Assembly (NCBI RefSeq): GCF_964355755.1
Contig: NC_092670.1
Span: forward strand, 24,477,795 to 24,541,794
Source of the DNA: Antedon mediterranea
Lineage: Eukaryota > Echinodermata > Crinoidea > Comatulida > Antedonidae
Direction of reading: 5' to 3'
DNA: 64,000 nucleotides
Shown here: positions 11,667 through 25,500 of the stretch, piece by piece
Position numbering within the stretch: position 1 is the stretch's first letter
Layout of the letters: the number at the start of each line of letters is the position of its first letter
Notes under the pieces: model-generated
The model's input: the letters and a program-made list of their open reading frames with translations, nothing else
What the model was told of the DNA's origin: nothing
The model's database searches: none
Program-made: the position numbers and the translations under genes

Positions 11667-13605
11667 GTACAGGACCTGGATGTGGTAGATGGACACTTAA
11701 CAGTAAACCACAGTAAGAATGTTGTTGATCCAATAACAGGAGTCCACACTCAAAACATAGAATCCTACTGGAATCGTGAAAAATTAAAGTTAAAAAGAAT
11801 AGGTGTAAACGGGAATGGTTACCGGAATACCTTGACGAATTTATGTGGCGAGAAAGATATGGCATAATATAAATTAAACAGATTAAGTAAGTTAAAATAG
11901 TATATGTTCCTTGTGCCTTATTAAATAATGTTAAAGTCTTGTGCCTTATATTTGAATAAAGTTTGAAGAATGTATCTTTCGATCTAACGATTATTTTCTT
12001 GTTGTTTGTAGAGGCTATTTGCAACTGTTGAGAAAAAAACCAAACATGGATGTATTTATATAAATTAAAACATAAATTGGATATTTTATATAAATTAAAT
12101 CTTTTTCTTGATCTTTTCTTGTTATTTGTAGAGGCTACTTGATTTAACTGTTGAGTAAAAAAACATGTTAGGGCTTATAGGCTACTGTATATAGTGTAAA
12201 ATACGATATAATTTACAGACACATAATAAAAGCTATAGGCTAACTACAGCAGTAGTTTTTTGTTTGTTTTTATCAAACACAGTGAAATACAAAACAATTG
12301 GCACAATGACACGAACAATAGAAGCCTCAACAAGCCTGGCACACCCAGCCCAACATATTGACTAACACCCCTATAAATAATAATGGAATAGTCCTATATT
12401 CAAATACATGCCGAAAACTCGGGTTGATCCCTGATTCAACCTAAAGCCATAGAAATGTAAACTAAAATATGCGTAGTGCATGAATATAGAGTAACAGTAA
12501 CATTTCTAGTTTTTAATCTTTCTCAGTTTACTTTTAATAATGCTTTGTTTTTTTACGTTTTGTTTTATATTTGAAGATATCAAATTTGTCAGTGGTTTGT
12601 CATGACAAATTATACTTTTTAAATATTTTTTTAAATGGTTTTTATGTATATTTTTTTTAAAATATAATTATGTTTATTTACTCTTGTTGCACATCTCCCT
12701 CATTGAGACTGTGCCTCTGATAAAGAGATACAAAAAAATTCATAACATAATTAACTGTACGCCACATTAAATCTTTAAAAAAAAGTTTATATAAACTTTA
12801 GATTCTATCATCAAAACACTTCCCCTATTATGATCAAATCATCTTTCATGTAAACTTGGCCTATTTTTCAGAAATGAATATCCTTATAGTAATACGATGA
12901 GTGGTAAGTTCAGAGCTTGGGATTTTTTTAGGAAACAATGAGTTTGAAAGAATCCCAATTTGATTGGTCAAAATTATCGCTACTTATACGTCCGCTATAG
13001 ATGGCGCTTTTTTTCATACAGATAACTACATAAACAGAACACAATTGTTAAAGAATAATTAATAATATTAAAGAACCAATTCTTTTAATTATTCCTTGTC
13101 TAAAAATTGTCCCCATGTATGGCAAGATATTCCTAATTTTATCGTACTTCATCTTTAATTGTCTGTACACACGAACCATGTTATCTGTATATTTAAATGA
13201 TTGTTCACACAATTTATTATATCTTATGTATTTTTATTGTTTTACTAAGTTTTATGATTGAAATGCAGTATAGATAACCAATTCGATAGTGCTTAGCACT
13301 CAAGAAAGGAAATCCCCAGGTTGCTTTTTTGCGTTGTTTGACTGCATGAAAATTTAATAAAATAATTCTGTTCGATCCTTTTCCTTCATCTATATGGCTT
13401 GTGTTTTTGTAATTTCTGTGTGCATGCTATACATGTTGGCTTCGTCTATGAATTTGTTACCGATTGGCTATTTCCTTTGATTGTTAATGCGTTGGTGGTT
13501 GGTTACAATCAGGCCTGCATATTATTTTTCAAAATTATAACATTTTAAATTTTGTTGTAAATTGATGCTTTCAATAATGATTGTAGATCATTTTCACTAT
13601 TTCCA
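11667..13605. other. AT-rich stretch without genes
   Basis: Beyond the right inverted arm (to about 12445) this stretch holds low-complexity AT-rich sequence and no reading frame resembling a protein. I see no RNA gene in it. Confidence 0.6.
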
Positions 13606-14227
13606 ATGAGAATTATATCGTCGGCCAAGAATGAGTCTTTTTATCAATAAAAAATATTAATCTCTTTCTCTTTGAAATCTTTTGTAAGTTCATTTATATA
13701 TAATATTAACAGAATTAGAGAGAGAGAGACAACCTTTGTGGGTTGAAAAAAATGGATAATTTTCAATATAAATCCAAATTACTGAAAAAAAGACAATGTT
13801 GTGGGTATCAGTGTGGCTGTGGGTATCAGTGGCTTGATCTTAATAAAGATACAAAATAATATAAACAAAAAGCTAAATCTAAACGATACAATTTAAACAA
13901 CTATACAAAATTAGCAGAGCTTTCGGGCAAAACTAGCCCTTCATCAGTGTGTAGAAATCAAGCGCTGCCTGAGTGGACTGGAATAAAAGAAATAAAACAA
14001 AAGAGGCATAATGCTGGTGAAAAGAGTGAGATTAGAAAACAATAAAGATAGCTTGGTATATATAAACAATTTAGAAATTGAATTAAAAATCAACTCAAAT
14101 GGTGGTTAATATTGAAACATTAAATTTAGGTAGTCGATGGAATAATTTTACCGATCTGGGAATATGTTCCTAATGTTAAGTCAAAATATTTCGTGGTTTT
14201 AAGTAGTAATTCCAAGTGGTTTTCATG
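13606..14227 (-). repeat. Dispersed ~620 bp repeat, copy 2
   Basis: Second, nearly identical copy of the 10294-10914 unit in the same orientation, with the same hammerhead-like core on the minus strand at 13947-13921. It lies outside the inverted arms of the composite element, so the unit moves or duplicates independently. Confidence 0.7.
13921..13947 (-). ncRNA. Hammerhead-ribozyme-like core (copy 2)
   Basis: Identical to the core at 10608-10634, in the second copy of the repeat. The same caveats apply: an extra A before stem II and no clear helix I. Confidence 0.35.
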
Positions 14228-14865
14228 GTCTGCCCTGTCGTGAAAGAACGTCTCAATTGACACATTTTAAAAAAGCTTTTTGGGCAATTTAGGGAATGAT
14301 ACACCTTGTGGTGCATTCGGATTTTCAATTACTTGCAATTATTGTTCATTCCGGATGATAACAAAAACACGTTTGGTTGATTATCTGAAAATTATGCAGT
14401 ATGCAGTTGAGAGGTTATTTCATGACGGGGCAGAAATATAGGCTAATAATAATTTGTTTTGCACAATGCATGGTTAATATTAAACATCTTTTTTTATGCA
14501 AGTCTTCCTTATTACTTTCATTTAAACAAAACACAATTAAGTCACCTATGTGCGCTCACTTTGCTTTTTCACTTTGCAATGTTATCGATAACTTTAAACG
14601 AAGGGAGCCAACCGAAGCGCACCCGCATCATTTGGACGCAATCATAATGGGTTTTTGGACCGATGTCTTATTAACGTTCCCTTTTGTAATGAAAATTATG
14701 TATAAAGGGTTTTTTTTCGGACCGACATAAAAGTAATTCGAGATTCATGACATTTTTCGTTCTTTAATTTTTAAATGCCAAGGAGAACTAAAATTAGCAA
14801 AAGTATAGTCACGCGAGGGTTTATGAGTGCTATAGGATGCAAGTACAGCACGTTAGTAAATCAGG
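14228..14865. other. Gene-free stretch before LINE remnant
   Basis: Two overlapping plus-strand frames (14401-14730 and 14459-14647) look random in composition and match no family I know. I see nothing else here. Confidence 0.5.
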
Positions 14866-15960
14866 AAAGGTATGGATGATTTGTATAATGATATTGTTTG
14901 TGCTCTATCTAGTGCCTCCAAAATGTGTTTTAAAAATAAGAAAATAAAAAATGGGACCCACATTCCAGGGTGGAATGAAAATGTCGCAGAATGCCATAAT
15001 GTGGCTAGAGAATCATTCCTTCTATGGGTTAATAATGGAAAGCCTAAATATGGTTCATTATTTGAGGCGATGCATTTTAAATGACAAGATCTCAATATAA
15101 AATGAGTTTACGCTAGTGTAAATCAGAAGAAGAACAGCATAGGGCTGATTCTATGGTTAAGTTTTTATTAAAAAATGATTATGCTGATTTGTGGAAAAGG
15201 TTTATAAGTCTAAATCATGTACTCCTGTTCTTACTTCTTCTTTCTTGGAAATTTAAGAAATACTTACAGAATCTTTGGATAATGTTAATGGTGAATATGA
15301 TAATTATAAGTAACCACTGGGCAGCTCATTTTGAGGAGCTGTTTAATTGTGTTCATAATGATAGTAATAAGGATTATGTTCACAGTATACTTGTTAATTG
15401 TAATGATGATTGTGGTTGTGAGGTAAATGTCCAACAGGTAGCGGGCATTATTAAAGATTTATCTAGTGATAAATTGTTCCGATTTTAAAATCTAAATCAG
15501 GTGATATTACGAGTAAAAGCAATTAGGCCTATAGCTTTAGCGGGTGTGGTATCTAAGGTACTAGAATTTGTATTAATTAAATTGTCCGGAGATAGTCTTA
15601 AGTCATCTGACCATCAGTTTGCGTTTAAATCGGGTCACTCCACAGATACATGTATATTAGTCTTAAAACAAGTTGTTGCATTTTATAGTCGGCAAAATAG
15701 CCCTGTATATGCTTGCTTTCTTGATGCCTCTAAGGCATATGACAGATTAAATAACTGGACTCTTTTTTAAAAATTGTTAAACAGAAAGATGCCAACCGCA
15801 ATTGTAAAATTGTTATCGTGTTGGTACTCACAGCAACAGTTTTGTATTAAATGGGGAAGATCTATCTCCCGATGGTTCTATGTAAGAAACGGAGTGCGAC
15901 AGGGTGGAATCATGTATCCGTTACTGTATAATGTTTACATTTCCCAAGAACCAGTGGGAA
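14866..15960 (+). pseudogene. Dead LINE reverse transcriptase (CR1/Rex1-like group)
   Basis: Fragments appear in three frames. 14872-15084 encodes IPGWNENVAECHNVARESFLL, the usual linker between endonuclease and RT. 15300-15480 carries NHWAAHFEELFNCV. 15501-15770 carries RPIALAGVVSKVLEF, then FAFKSGHSTDTCILVLKQVV and FLDASKAYDRLN (an RT aspartate). 15774-15930 carries NGVRQGGIMYPLLYNVYIS. The sequence breaks exactly where the F/YxDD active site should follow, and several frameshifts and a stop separate the blocks. It is a non-functional, truncated non-LTR retrotransposon. Confidence 0.8.
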
Positions 15961-18529
15961 TATTAAAAGAAAGCCGATCACGTTTACTAACATCTTTTAA
16001 ACGGAGTTTTGGACGACGATATCAAATGCCTGTTGCCACTGAATTGGACTGTGACTTTCATATCTTGTTTTTACGTGATATTAGGATTTATTGCTAAAAA
16101 TCATATACAGTATAACCAAAGTTAAATATAAACTATGAAATATGAGTCTATAAAACATTTTAACTAACGCTTGAACTTTTTTTAAATTAATGTGATTGTA
16201 AATAGGGGCCTACCTGATTTGTATTAAAATGTTTCTATAATTATCAATTATTCCTTATATTCATCTGAATATAAAACAAAAGTCTACTTCCGAATTGGCA
16301 GGGTCGGAGTCACTATAATGTAATTAGCTACCCCATTTGGACGGAAAATAATAATAATAATAACGTTCAAATTACTAATATAATGTTCAGATACTTTAGT
16401 CTAATACCACCTCAGCCCGACCATGGGTTTGGTTAGAGCATTTTTTAGGAATATGGACATAGCTTAGATTGCTAGCAATTTCACTATTAACTCTTGATAA
16501 TATCACAGATAAGTTTAAAGTTTTAAAAAACCGCTGATTATAGTTTCAAGCAATAAATAGATAGGACTGGACATGCCCTCTAGAGTAAAACTAGGTAAAA
16601 CTATAGGAATCCATCCCAAAAACGTATTGGATTTGTTTCCGTTTAAAAAACTTTTCATTTACAATAATTTTTAGTTCATACATTAAATGCCAAGGAAAAC
16701 TAAATTTAGCAATATTATTTGTTTAGGGGTGCAAATAAAAGTGAAAACTATAGACAAGATGTAAAGTAGTCTAATGTACCGTTTCTTCGATAATCTTAAT
16801 TTTACCTAAATACCTATACTTTTATTCAGACATTCCGGATTTTTAATCCTCTAAAAAATAATGTTAGCTAAAAGTAAGAGTGCATTGCCTGGTCTATATT
16901 CCTGAAAAAAGTTTTGTCGTCTCTCGATTTTATGATGCTGTGTCCGATTCTATAAATACGTTTTATATTAACACTGGCAGTATTTATCTATATTAACGAA
17001 CACATCCCTTTTTACTTTCCGTACTTTTGAACCTTCTGAACATAGTCTGGTTATACTGAGATTGTTTATCTAATTGAATTCGTATCATATATTACGTAAT
17101 ATTAGGATATATTGCTAAAAATCAAGAAGTAAATAATTGTTCGGGTTGAGTGCTATAGGATAGAATTACAGTTATGAAAAATGTAACGAACAATACACTT
17201 TAGAAGTTGTTTGAATCCCATCTAGTCTACACGCTTTAAACTATTTTAATTTGATCGTAAATACCTATATTCGTGTCATTGATATTACACGATTGCGACA
17301 TGAATTTTCATCAAAGTATCATACATTAAAAGTTATGCTGGTGATTGTAAATGAAAGCTCTTTTAAATGGCAACCATATACCATACGTTTCTTATAGACC
17401 TAATCCGTTAGAAAATTAAAATACTTTTAAAACTTTTAATTTGCATCTCCTATTTAGGCATCAAAACTTATTGTCTGTTGTCCCTTAGATGAAAACCAGG
17501 CAATCTAGCACCAAAATAATTTCGTAATTATATACTGTAGGCCTAGTGTATATATTAATATAAATCACTCGAATAATGACAATACAAGTTATTGCCTATT
17601 CCCTATCGAAGTTAAAAGTTCTTCTGTATGACTAAGATACAGTCACTAAAGGCAATATTGTATGTATGTTACCTATTAAATACAAGCCCGTACTTCATCA
17701 TTCAACATAATTAATAATTTCGCCATGCAAACTTCGAAGTGTTTTTTTGTATACTTTACTAAGTACTTTCCATGTATTTTAAATAGTCAATTAAGCTAAG
17801 AATATAGAGCACCGTGTTTTTATAGGTTCAGCTTTTAAATGTGTCTCGTTGTGTGCTTTGCATCTGTTTAAAAAAAAATCGTCACATTTGTCTTAGCTTT
17901 CGGAGTCAAAAATCTCGAATGACTTTTATGTCGGTCGAACAAATTTATTATGATGAACTCGTATGTTGATTCTCTCTCTCGGACAACATCTTTATAAAAC
18001 TGGCTAATCGTATCTCAGCGGTATCAGGTCGGCTGTCTTCGTTTTGCTTCTAGATATCGCATTAAGCTATTAGTAGGCCTACCTGACATAACCGAGCTAT
18101 CAAAAAGCGAACTTCAATAACAGAGGTGACTTATTTGTCCCAAATTTAGTTGAGAATGTTTTAAGGCCTAAACGAATTATTATTACAAAATTTAGTGGGC
18201 CTATATTATAAAGTGATTGGTTTAATGAAATTAATAACAAAGACTCGAATTAAAAAGTACAGTATAATTAATCATGCACGTGTAAAACAAATTATTATAT
18301 TAGCCTATATTTTAATGCCAACACTTTTCCAATACGTGCTTAAATTGGCTTTGCTTGTTGCTTCATAGAAAATCATAACCAATTAATTGTCTAACCAAAA
18401 ATGTCATTTATCTCATACACTGTAATATTTGTAGTGAGTGGTAAAAACCAAAACACTCTCCGTATGAGAATGACACAGAGATCAGCTATAAAAAACATTA
18501 AAGTTTTTCTGTAACCGAAATGTTAATTC
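15961..18529. other. AT-rich repeat-like stretch without genes
   Basis: No coding sequence is visible. 16400-16450 is related in inverted orientation to about 20150-20210, 16300-16340 to about 19705-19760, and 17265-17310 to 18570-18620, so this is probably old element debris. A short ATA-rich run lies near 16348-16365. Confidence 0.5.
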
Positions 18530-19130
18530 AACCTACTTGCAGAAATCGCACAGGACTTTTAATGTAGTCCTGTTGCTTTCAAAAATCATGTCGCAATCGT
18601 TTAATATCTTATATCAATGACACGAACATATTAGGTTGTCAAATGGAGCGACAAAACTCGCAAAGACAAAAAAACACTTGGAATTACTACTTAAAGCCAC
18701 AAAACTGTTTGATCTTAACATTAACATACTCCCAGATCAGTAAAATTATTCCATCGACTACCTAAGTTTAAGGTTCAATATTAACCACCATTTGAGTTGC
18801 TTTTTTTTTAGATACAATCCTAATTGTTTATATCTACCAAGCTATCTTCATTGTTTTCAGCTTGTGCCTTGATCCTTTGTTTTTATTTCTTTATTCCAGT
18901 CCACTCAGGCAGTGCTTGTTTGCTTCACATTCTCAATTTTGTCCTTTCACTTATAAAGGGCTAGTGGATTTATATTTAATGTTTTTTTAAATTTCTGTTG
19001 TTTTAACTCACATAATGTCTAAAAGATCGCAATAATAATGAAGCTTTTGAAATGGATGTAAAATATTCATATTCTCAATTTTGTAAAAGCACTTCCACTG
19101 ATATAGTATATTATCCTATTAATTAAATAT
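18530..19130. repeat. Diverged direct repeat, copy 1 of 2
   Basis: Aligns by eye with 20318-20980, sharing GGAATTACTACTTAAAGCCA and TTATTCCAGTCCACTCAGGC among other blocks. Part of it is the reverse complement of the dispersed unit at 10294-10914, but the ribozyme-like region has been replaced by other sequence. Confidence 0.7.
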
Positions 19131-20317
19131 GACAAGTTGTACAGGTAGTTTCAGTTTTTATTTTCTATTGTTTTTGTATATTTTTTTTTTAAAGTAATTG
19201 TGTTGCTTAAATCATGGAGGTATAAACATATTTTGATATGCTTAAATGTTGTATGTGTGCCACTGTTAAATATGTGTTGCTCCAAATAAATATTATTATA
19301 TTATTATTACAAGGTACAGTATTCATTTCTGAAAATTATATACATAAAAGATGATTTGATCATACAGGAAATTGTTTGAAGATAGAATTTAAAGTTTAGA
19401 TTTAACTTGTTTTAAAGATTTAATGTGGCTATACTTTGATATATTATAAACGAATTTAACAAAACTCTTTGAAATTTATAATTCTATTGAGCCTATATGC
19501 ATGGTACGGTCACTGTTACTCTTTATTCATTGATTTAAAATTCAGGTTAGACTTTTAATTAGAAAGAAATAAACACACCAGGGTTAAAAGGGTTAAATAA
19601 TCCATAATTAAGCGATATATCTACACTGTGAGACACAAAATGCTTTCATAAAATTACACATTTATACCTTTACTTAATAATAATATTTTATAATAATTCA
19701 TTTTAACGGCACTACGCCTACATGATGATCATGGGTAGCTAATGGTATGGGGTTCCGACCCTGTATGCCACTTTTGGAAGTGTTTATATTGATGTTGCAA
19801 ACAATTTCATTATCAAAATTTATATGTAGAAGACAAAACTGATTAATTAGTGTGCATGATGCATATAAGAAGTAATTACTGAAAACTATCATTGTAGTAC
19901 ATTTTTTATAGTATTAGTAGTACTTTATAGTATAAAGGGTGTATAAAGTTGTGCCTTTTCAAGCATGATTTGAGTGATATTTGTTTTTGGGGTTGGCAAA
20001 TATTGCGACAAAATTGTAATGTCCTTGACGTTATTAATGCCTAATTTCCGTGACAGAGATAAACCCTTATATCAATAACATATCATTGGGGGTTTTTTTT
20101 GATCTAATGTGATATAAAGGGATAATCGCAGAAACAGCACAGAACTCCGAATTCCTAAAAATGCTCTAACCATTAGTCCCAATCATAGTCGAGCTGACGT
20201 GGGTTTGGACTTCCAAATATACACAACCTTAAATTACCACTAAATTTCAAAAACGTTGCGCCGGTTCTGAATATTATATCTAATCTGAATGATATAGGCC
20301 TAAATGAATAATACTGA

Positions 20318-20980
20318 TACTTGCAGAAACCGCAAAGAACGTTCAATGTATTGCATTCAAAAGACATGTCGCATTCGTGTAATATCTTATATCAATGACA
20401 CGAACATATTAGGTTGTCAAAAGAAAAAAAAAAACTTGGAATTACTACTTAAAGCCACAAAACTGTTTGATCTTAACATTAACATACTCCCAGATCGGTA
20501 AAATTATTCCATCGACTACCTAAGTTTAAGGTTCAATATTAACCACCATTTGAGTTGTTTTTTTTTAGATACATTCCTAATTGTTTATATCTACCAAGCT
20601 ATCTTCATTGTTTTCAGCTTGTGCCTTGATCCTTTGTTTTTATTTCTTTATTCCAGTTCACTCAGGCAGTGCTTGTTTGCTTCATATTCTCAATTTTGTT
20701 CTTTCACTTATAAAAGACTAGTGGATTTATATTTAAATGTTTTTTTAATTTTCTGTTTTTTAACTCACATAATGTCTAAAAGATCGCAATAATAATGAAG
20801 CTTTTGAAATGGATGTAAAATATTCATATTCTCAATTTTGTAAAAGCACTTCCACTGATATAGGGCTAGTGTTGCCCATAATATTAATAATAATAATTTA
20901 TTTGGAGATTACACTTTTACAACAGTGGCACTCGACCAAATGGAAGGTGCATCCATATATTATCCTAATTAAATACGATT
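20318..20980. repeat. Diverged direct repeat, copy 2 of 2
   Basis: Partner of 18530-19130, with small indels. Frames within it (20550-20792 and 20809-21009) are shadows of the repeat and match no protein family. Confidence 0.7.
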
Positions 20981-22400
20981 TAATGTGGCTTTACTTTTAT
21001 ATATTATAATAATATTTTATAATTATTCATTTTAACGGCACTTTGATAAAACAATGTTATATATCATACTATTGCACCTTTATTCATGGGGTGACCTACT
21101 ATAACCTTACACTATTATGGAAAAAAAGAAAAAAAAACCAAATAAGAATTGTGAAAGTTAACCCAATGTATCACAGGTGTGACTTGGCTACACAATTGAA
21201 AAATTCATTATATAATAATATCATGTGCATGCAAAAACAAAATTGTATTATTAAATGTGCATATCATTTATTTGTCCAATATAATTTTATATATTAGTTT
21301 AATTTATTTTTCTAACGCCTAGTTTGACAGGCCAACTTTGAAATTGAAATAATCTTTTCGTTCGACACAATATTTCAGAGATACGTGAACATTTGATGAT
21401 GGTCTATCCGATATGACTTTGTTTTTTTGTACATAAAAAGTGGACAATTTTGGTTTAGATCAATGAATGCTTAAAATTGTTTTTTTTTTGTGCTATATTT
21501 TTCAAGTTGATATCTGGAATACTATCAACGCTTTTATCTTATAATACGCGATATATTCATATTTTTTTACAAGAAAATAAAGTATTGATCACTAGCTTGT
21601 TTTTATGTATTTAATAACTATTCTAAGTTCATTTTAAATAGGCGTATGTTTATATTTTAATGATTCATGGTAAACAATTATAAACAGCTTCAATATTACA
21701 CAGTAGGTTATTCAAAAGAGACGCACAATTTATACGGACGTGTTTTTAACGACAAAATTGACCAATCAAAATGGAAATAGTCAAAATACAATAATTTTAT
21801 GTTCATTGGCTACCCCACCAACAACCTAAACTTCAAATAATAAAAGATCCCTGTAATACTGTATTTAAAAAAAAGCATATTTGCAACCGAAATTTCTTAT
21901 TTTATAAATATAATATAAATTTACAATTATACAAAACAATATACAACTGCTTATAAAAAAGGAATTTAATTCAAGAATTTTAATTTAGTTAAAATATCAG
22001 GATTTCTTACTTCAATTTGATGTTTCCTTTAGAGGCGCTAAACTTTTGAATATATGATTTATTTATTTTTTGGTCATATGTTTTTTATATCATGTTATTA
22101 TGTTATGTGCAAATAAAGTATTTACATAGTTGATATATATATATATATATTATGCAGTGTAGCATAGGTGAAATTACGGGAGCCCAATATGAATTAGTTT
22201 GAAATGGTAAAAATTATTTTACTACAGTATAAGTAGATTAAAATATATAAGTTAATCTATGAAAATGATTATATATTACTGGCAGATTTTATCGATCTCT
22301 ATCGTGCAAATAATACTCGTTATCGATATGAAATACGATTTGCACTTGAGTTTTTCTTCCTGCTGATCTGTAGCTTTAGTATAAACAATGTGAACAATGC
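20981..22400. other. AT-rich stretch without genes
   Basis: Low-complexity sequence, with a short (TA)n run near 22134-22150. No gene or RNA is recognised. Confidence 0.5.
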
Positions 22401-22405
22401 CCAAA

Positions 22406-22430
22406 CAGGGAGTTGACTAATAACTCCCTG
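22406..22430. promoter_or_regulatory. Perfect 9-bp hairpin upstream of the ParB-like gene
   Basis: CAGGGAGTT, loop GACTAAT, AACTCCCTG. It lies about 90 bp upstream of the ATG at 22519. It could be a transcription-factor palindrome or an untranslated-region hairpin; its function is not inferable from sequence. Confidence 0.35.
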
Positions 22431-22518
22431 GCCCAAATAAAAGATCGTAACAGTGTGAAAGTGCGTCACTCGTCACCCAACATTGTTTGTGATCACTTCG
22501 TTATCGCATTTGATAAAA

Positions 22519-25500
22519 ATGGACTGGAGGTTTTGTGTAGAGGAAGACAACATTGCTTATCTAATAATTAATAACACTAGGGCAATAAAGCATTCTGATG
22601 GTGAAAAGTTAGGCAAGGTTATAAAATTTACCAAAACAACTAAAGGCAAAAACTGGCTTAAGGTAAGATTGTTGTGTTCTTCTAAATAATATAATTTTCT
22701 TTTAATGTTTTTAGGGAACCATTCTTCACCAGTCTTATTACTTTATAAAGATGTTTTATTTTCCATTTTGCAGTTTTAAAAAGTGTTTCAAGCCACGCAA
22801 TTATTAGTTTTATCAGTATTTTCCCAGGGGCACAATCTTCAGCTGTTTAATAGGCCTATTATATTTGGATTTTATAGGCTTTCTGATTATAATATATATT
22901 ATGATTTATTCGATTATTTATTTCATCTAATTAATTGAAATGTTGTTTCAGGCCTAAAACTAAATTGTAATATATCTTTACTATAGGACCATTGATACTA
23001 ATTTTGTTGACCATTTTTTTAACATTAAAGTTTTATATATGATTTAAAAAATGCATTTTCATCAAGAGCACCAACACTGAATATTAGGGTGTAGTGTGTA
23101 GACTTAACAACTATATAAATTTCTATGTTTAGTTATTTATTTAATTAAAAACAAATTTGCAATACTATAGATTGTTACAGAAGAAAGCGACTGTAGTAGT
23201 ACGCTTGCTGCAACCAAAGTATTGTGGAGCAAATTCAAACCGGACGAAAATTGCCCATTTTGCAAATGCAAGACAATTGACGACCTTACCAAAACATTGC
23301 AAACATTACGAAAGCGAAAAGCTCAAGATGCTGAAAACGTAACTACAAAGAGAACAAGAATTAACATAAAGACAATCGACGAAACAATCAAAGAAAAGAT
23401 CATTGGTTAGTATATGAAACAATTGTTATTGAAGTTACATACTGTACCATGCCCCATGGACAAGAATAATTATTATCTGCTTTTGTTTTACTGTAGTTTA
23501 CAATTAAACAAACGTTACTGTTTTATATTTTTTCAAATGTTTTGTTGAATATGTCACATAATAGTTATTCACTTTGATCTTGGATAACAAAAACTGTAAT
23601 TTTAAACATAACTCACAATAACTATAGGCCTAATCATGATTAGATTTAATGTATCTACAATTCGTTACGTTAAATTAGTATAATCTGGCTAGATAAGTAA
23701 TTATACGTACTAGGCCTATTAAAATATAAAGCGGATGAACACATTTTTCGAAGATGAACGAACTACAGATATTTTGAACACAGGTTTTAACTTCTTATAG
23801 TTACTCTATTTTCTATTTGTTTTATTGTTATTTAAGTTTCAAACAGTTATTATAAAACGCATAAATAGATTCCGGTCATTCGATTGGACAATTTTCTTTC
23901 ACATGACTACTACTAGCCTTGCAAACCCAGACCTAGCCCGGATGCTAACATACACTAGGCCTAACCTTCCTAGATATTGTGCAAAATACCTATATAAATT
24001 CAAAATTAACTAAAATATAAAAAAATAACATGTGCAGGGTGATCTCCATGCACTCAAGCAGGCAGGGGGTGATGATGTCCTGACACTACCTAGGCCTAGA
24101 CTAAACGGCCTATACTGTATGGCAACGTTAAATTTTTAGGATATATATTGTTATTTAAAAAATAAAACTAATATTAAAATATAATGTCAATCATTTTTTG
24201 TAATTCATATAATTTAATAATGTATCCTTTTTCTGAAAATGTCCAACTTTGTATGTAAAACAATTTTTTAAAATGTTTTTTACTGATGTCGCAACTTGCA
24301 ATTACTGTGGAATTCCCCATTTTAGTAAAAAATAAAATTGGTTTTTAAATATGAAAATCCTATCATAATAATAATACAATGACATATTTATATTAAGTTG
24401 TTTCATATTTGAATTGTGAAATACAGGTAAATGATTTCACTAAATTGTAGTAGTAGGCTGACATTATTAGTCACCGACACCCAGATTAGCCAGGACATAA
24501 GATTACTACGATGCTTGATCTAAATCCTGGGGAGAATACTTCCTTGTTGTATAATCATAAGATGTAATATTTAACAAACTGTCATTTTACGTTTATAGGT
24601 CTAGTTGCTGTGCCAAGAAGTTCGATAGTAGCGCCGCCATCGGACTTACTACTTCGCAAGATCGACCAAGATTTTGTTTTAAAAATTCAAGAAACGCTTA
24701 CAAAGGACGGTCTGGTGAACACGATACTACCTGTATTGCTTAATAAAGAACATTACGATTTCTTTAACAAACAAGAATACGAGAAGTGTATTTTTTATTC
24801 ACTTGGCGGAAATCATTTAAGAACAGCACTGTCAACAATGAGTGAGAATATATTTAAACAATTAGAAGTGGCAGTCTATTTTGATCTAACAAAAACTGAA
24901 TCACTACGTGTGGCATCTCGACATAATTTCGTCACAGGTAATACTCACAAAGCAACTTTTGAAGACAACGTTGCAGTATGCCGTAACATTTTGCAAGATT
25001 ACAATGACAAAGATGCCAAAACGGCTTCGACATGGAGGAGAAAGTGTGCAGAGGCAATTGGCAAACAATCGTTCGAAAAAAAGGTATTATTAATATTATT
25101 TAAACATGTTATTTAGGACTCTAATATATAAAGTTGTAATTAATAATGTAATGGTGATATAATTAATAATAATGTTGTAATTCACTGAACTGCTAATTAA
25201 GCAACTAGTGACAAGGCATAGCAGAGAAGGTCACTTAGTTGTAAATTGCCTAGGATGGAATGGTAAATAATACATTTATACCATAACTCATAATAATCAT
25301 TCATTGATGTTAACCAAAAACATACCGCGTGACAATTGGGCATGTCGCTAGCTAAAATCCAATCAAATGGGAAAAATTCTTGTTCTTTGAGTCATTACTA
25401 TTGTCGTTTGTACAAACGACATTAATGAACTAACAAAATAATTTAATATTCAATTGAAATCTATTTTATTGTTATTATAATTACAGTGTTCAAGGAAATA

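Larger units (their letters stand above)
8697..12445. mobile_element. Composite foldback-like element with long inverted ends
   Basis: About 430 bp at 8697-9130 reappear as a reverse complement at about 12000-12445; for example GGCACAATGACACGAACAAT at the right matches the left arm inverted. Between the arms lie two direct repeats (about 9480-10230 and 10915-11660) and one copy of a dispersed ~620 bp repeat. No transposase frame was found. It may be a foldback element, or a product of nested insertion and local duplication. Confidence 0.6.

Noticed and set aside
14401-14730. 109-codon plus-strand frame
   Set aside because: No recognisable domain, overlaps another random frame, and no conserved splice context.
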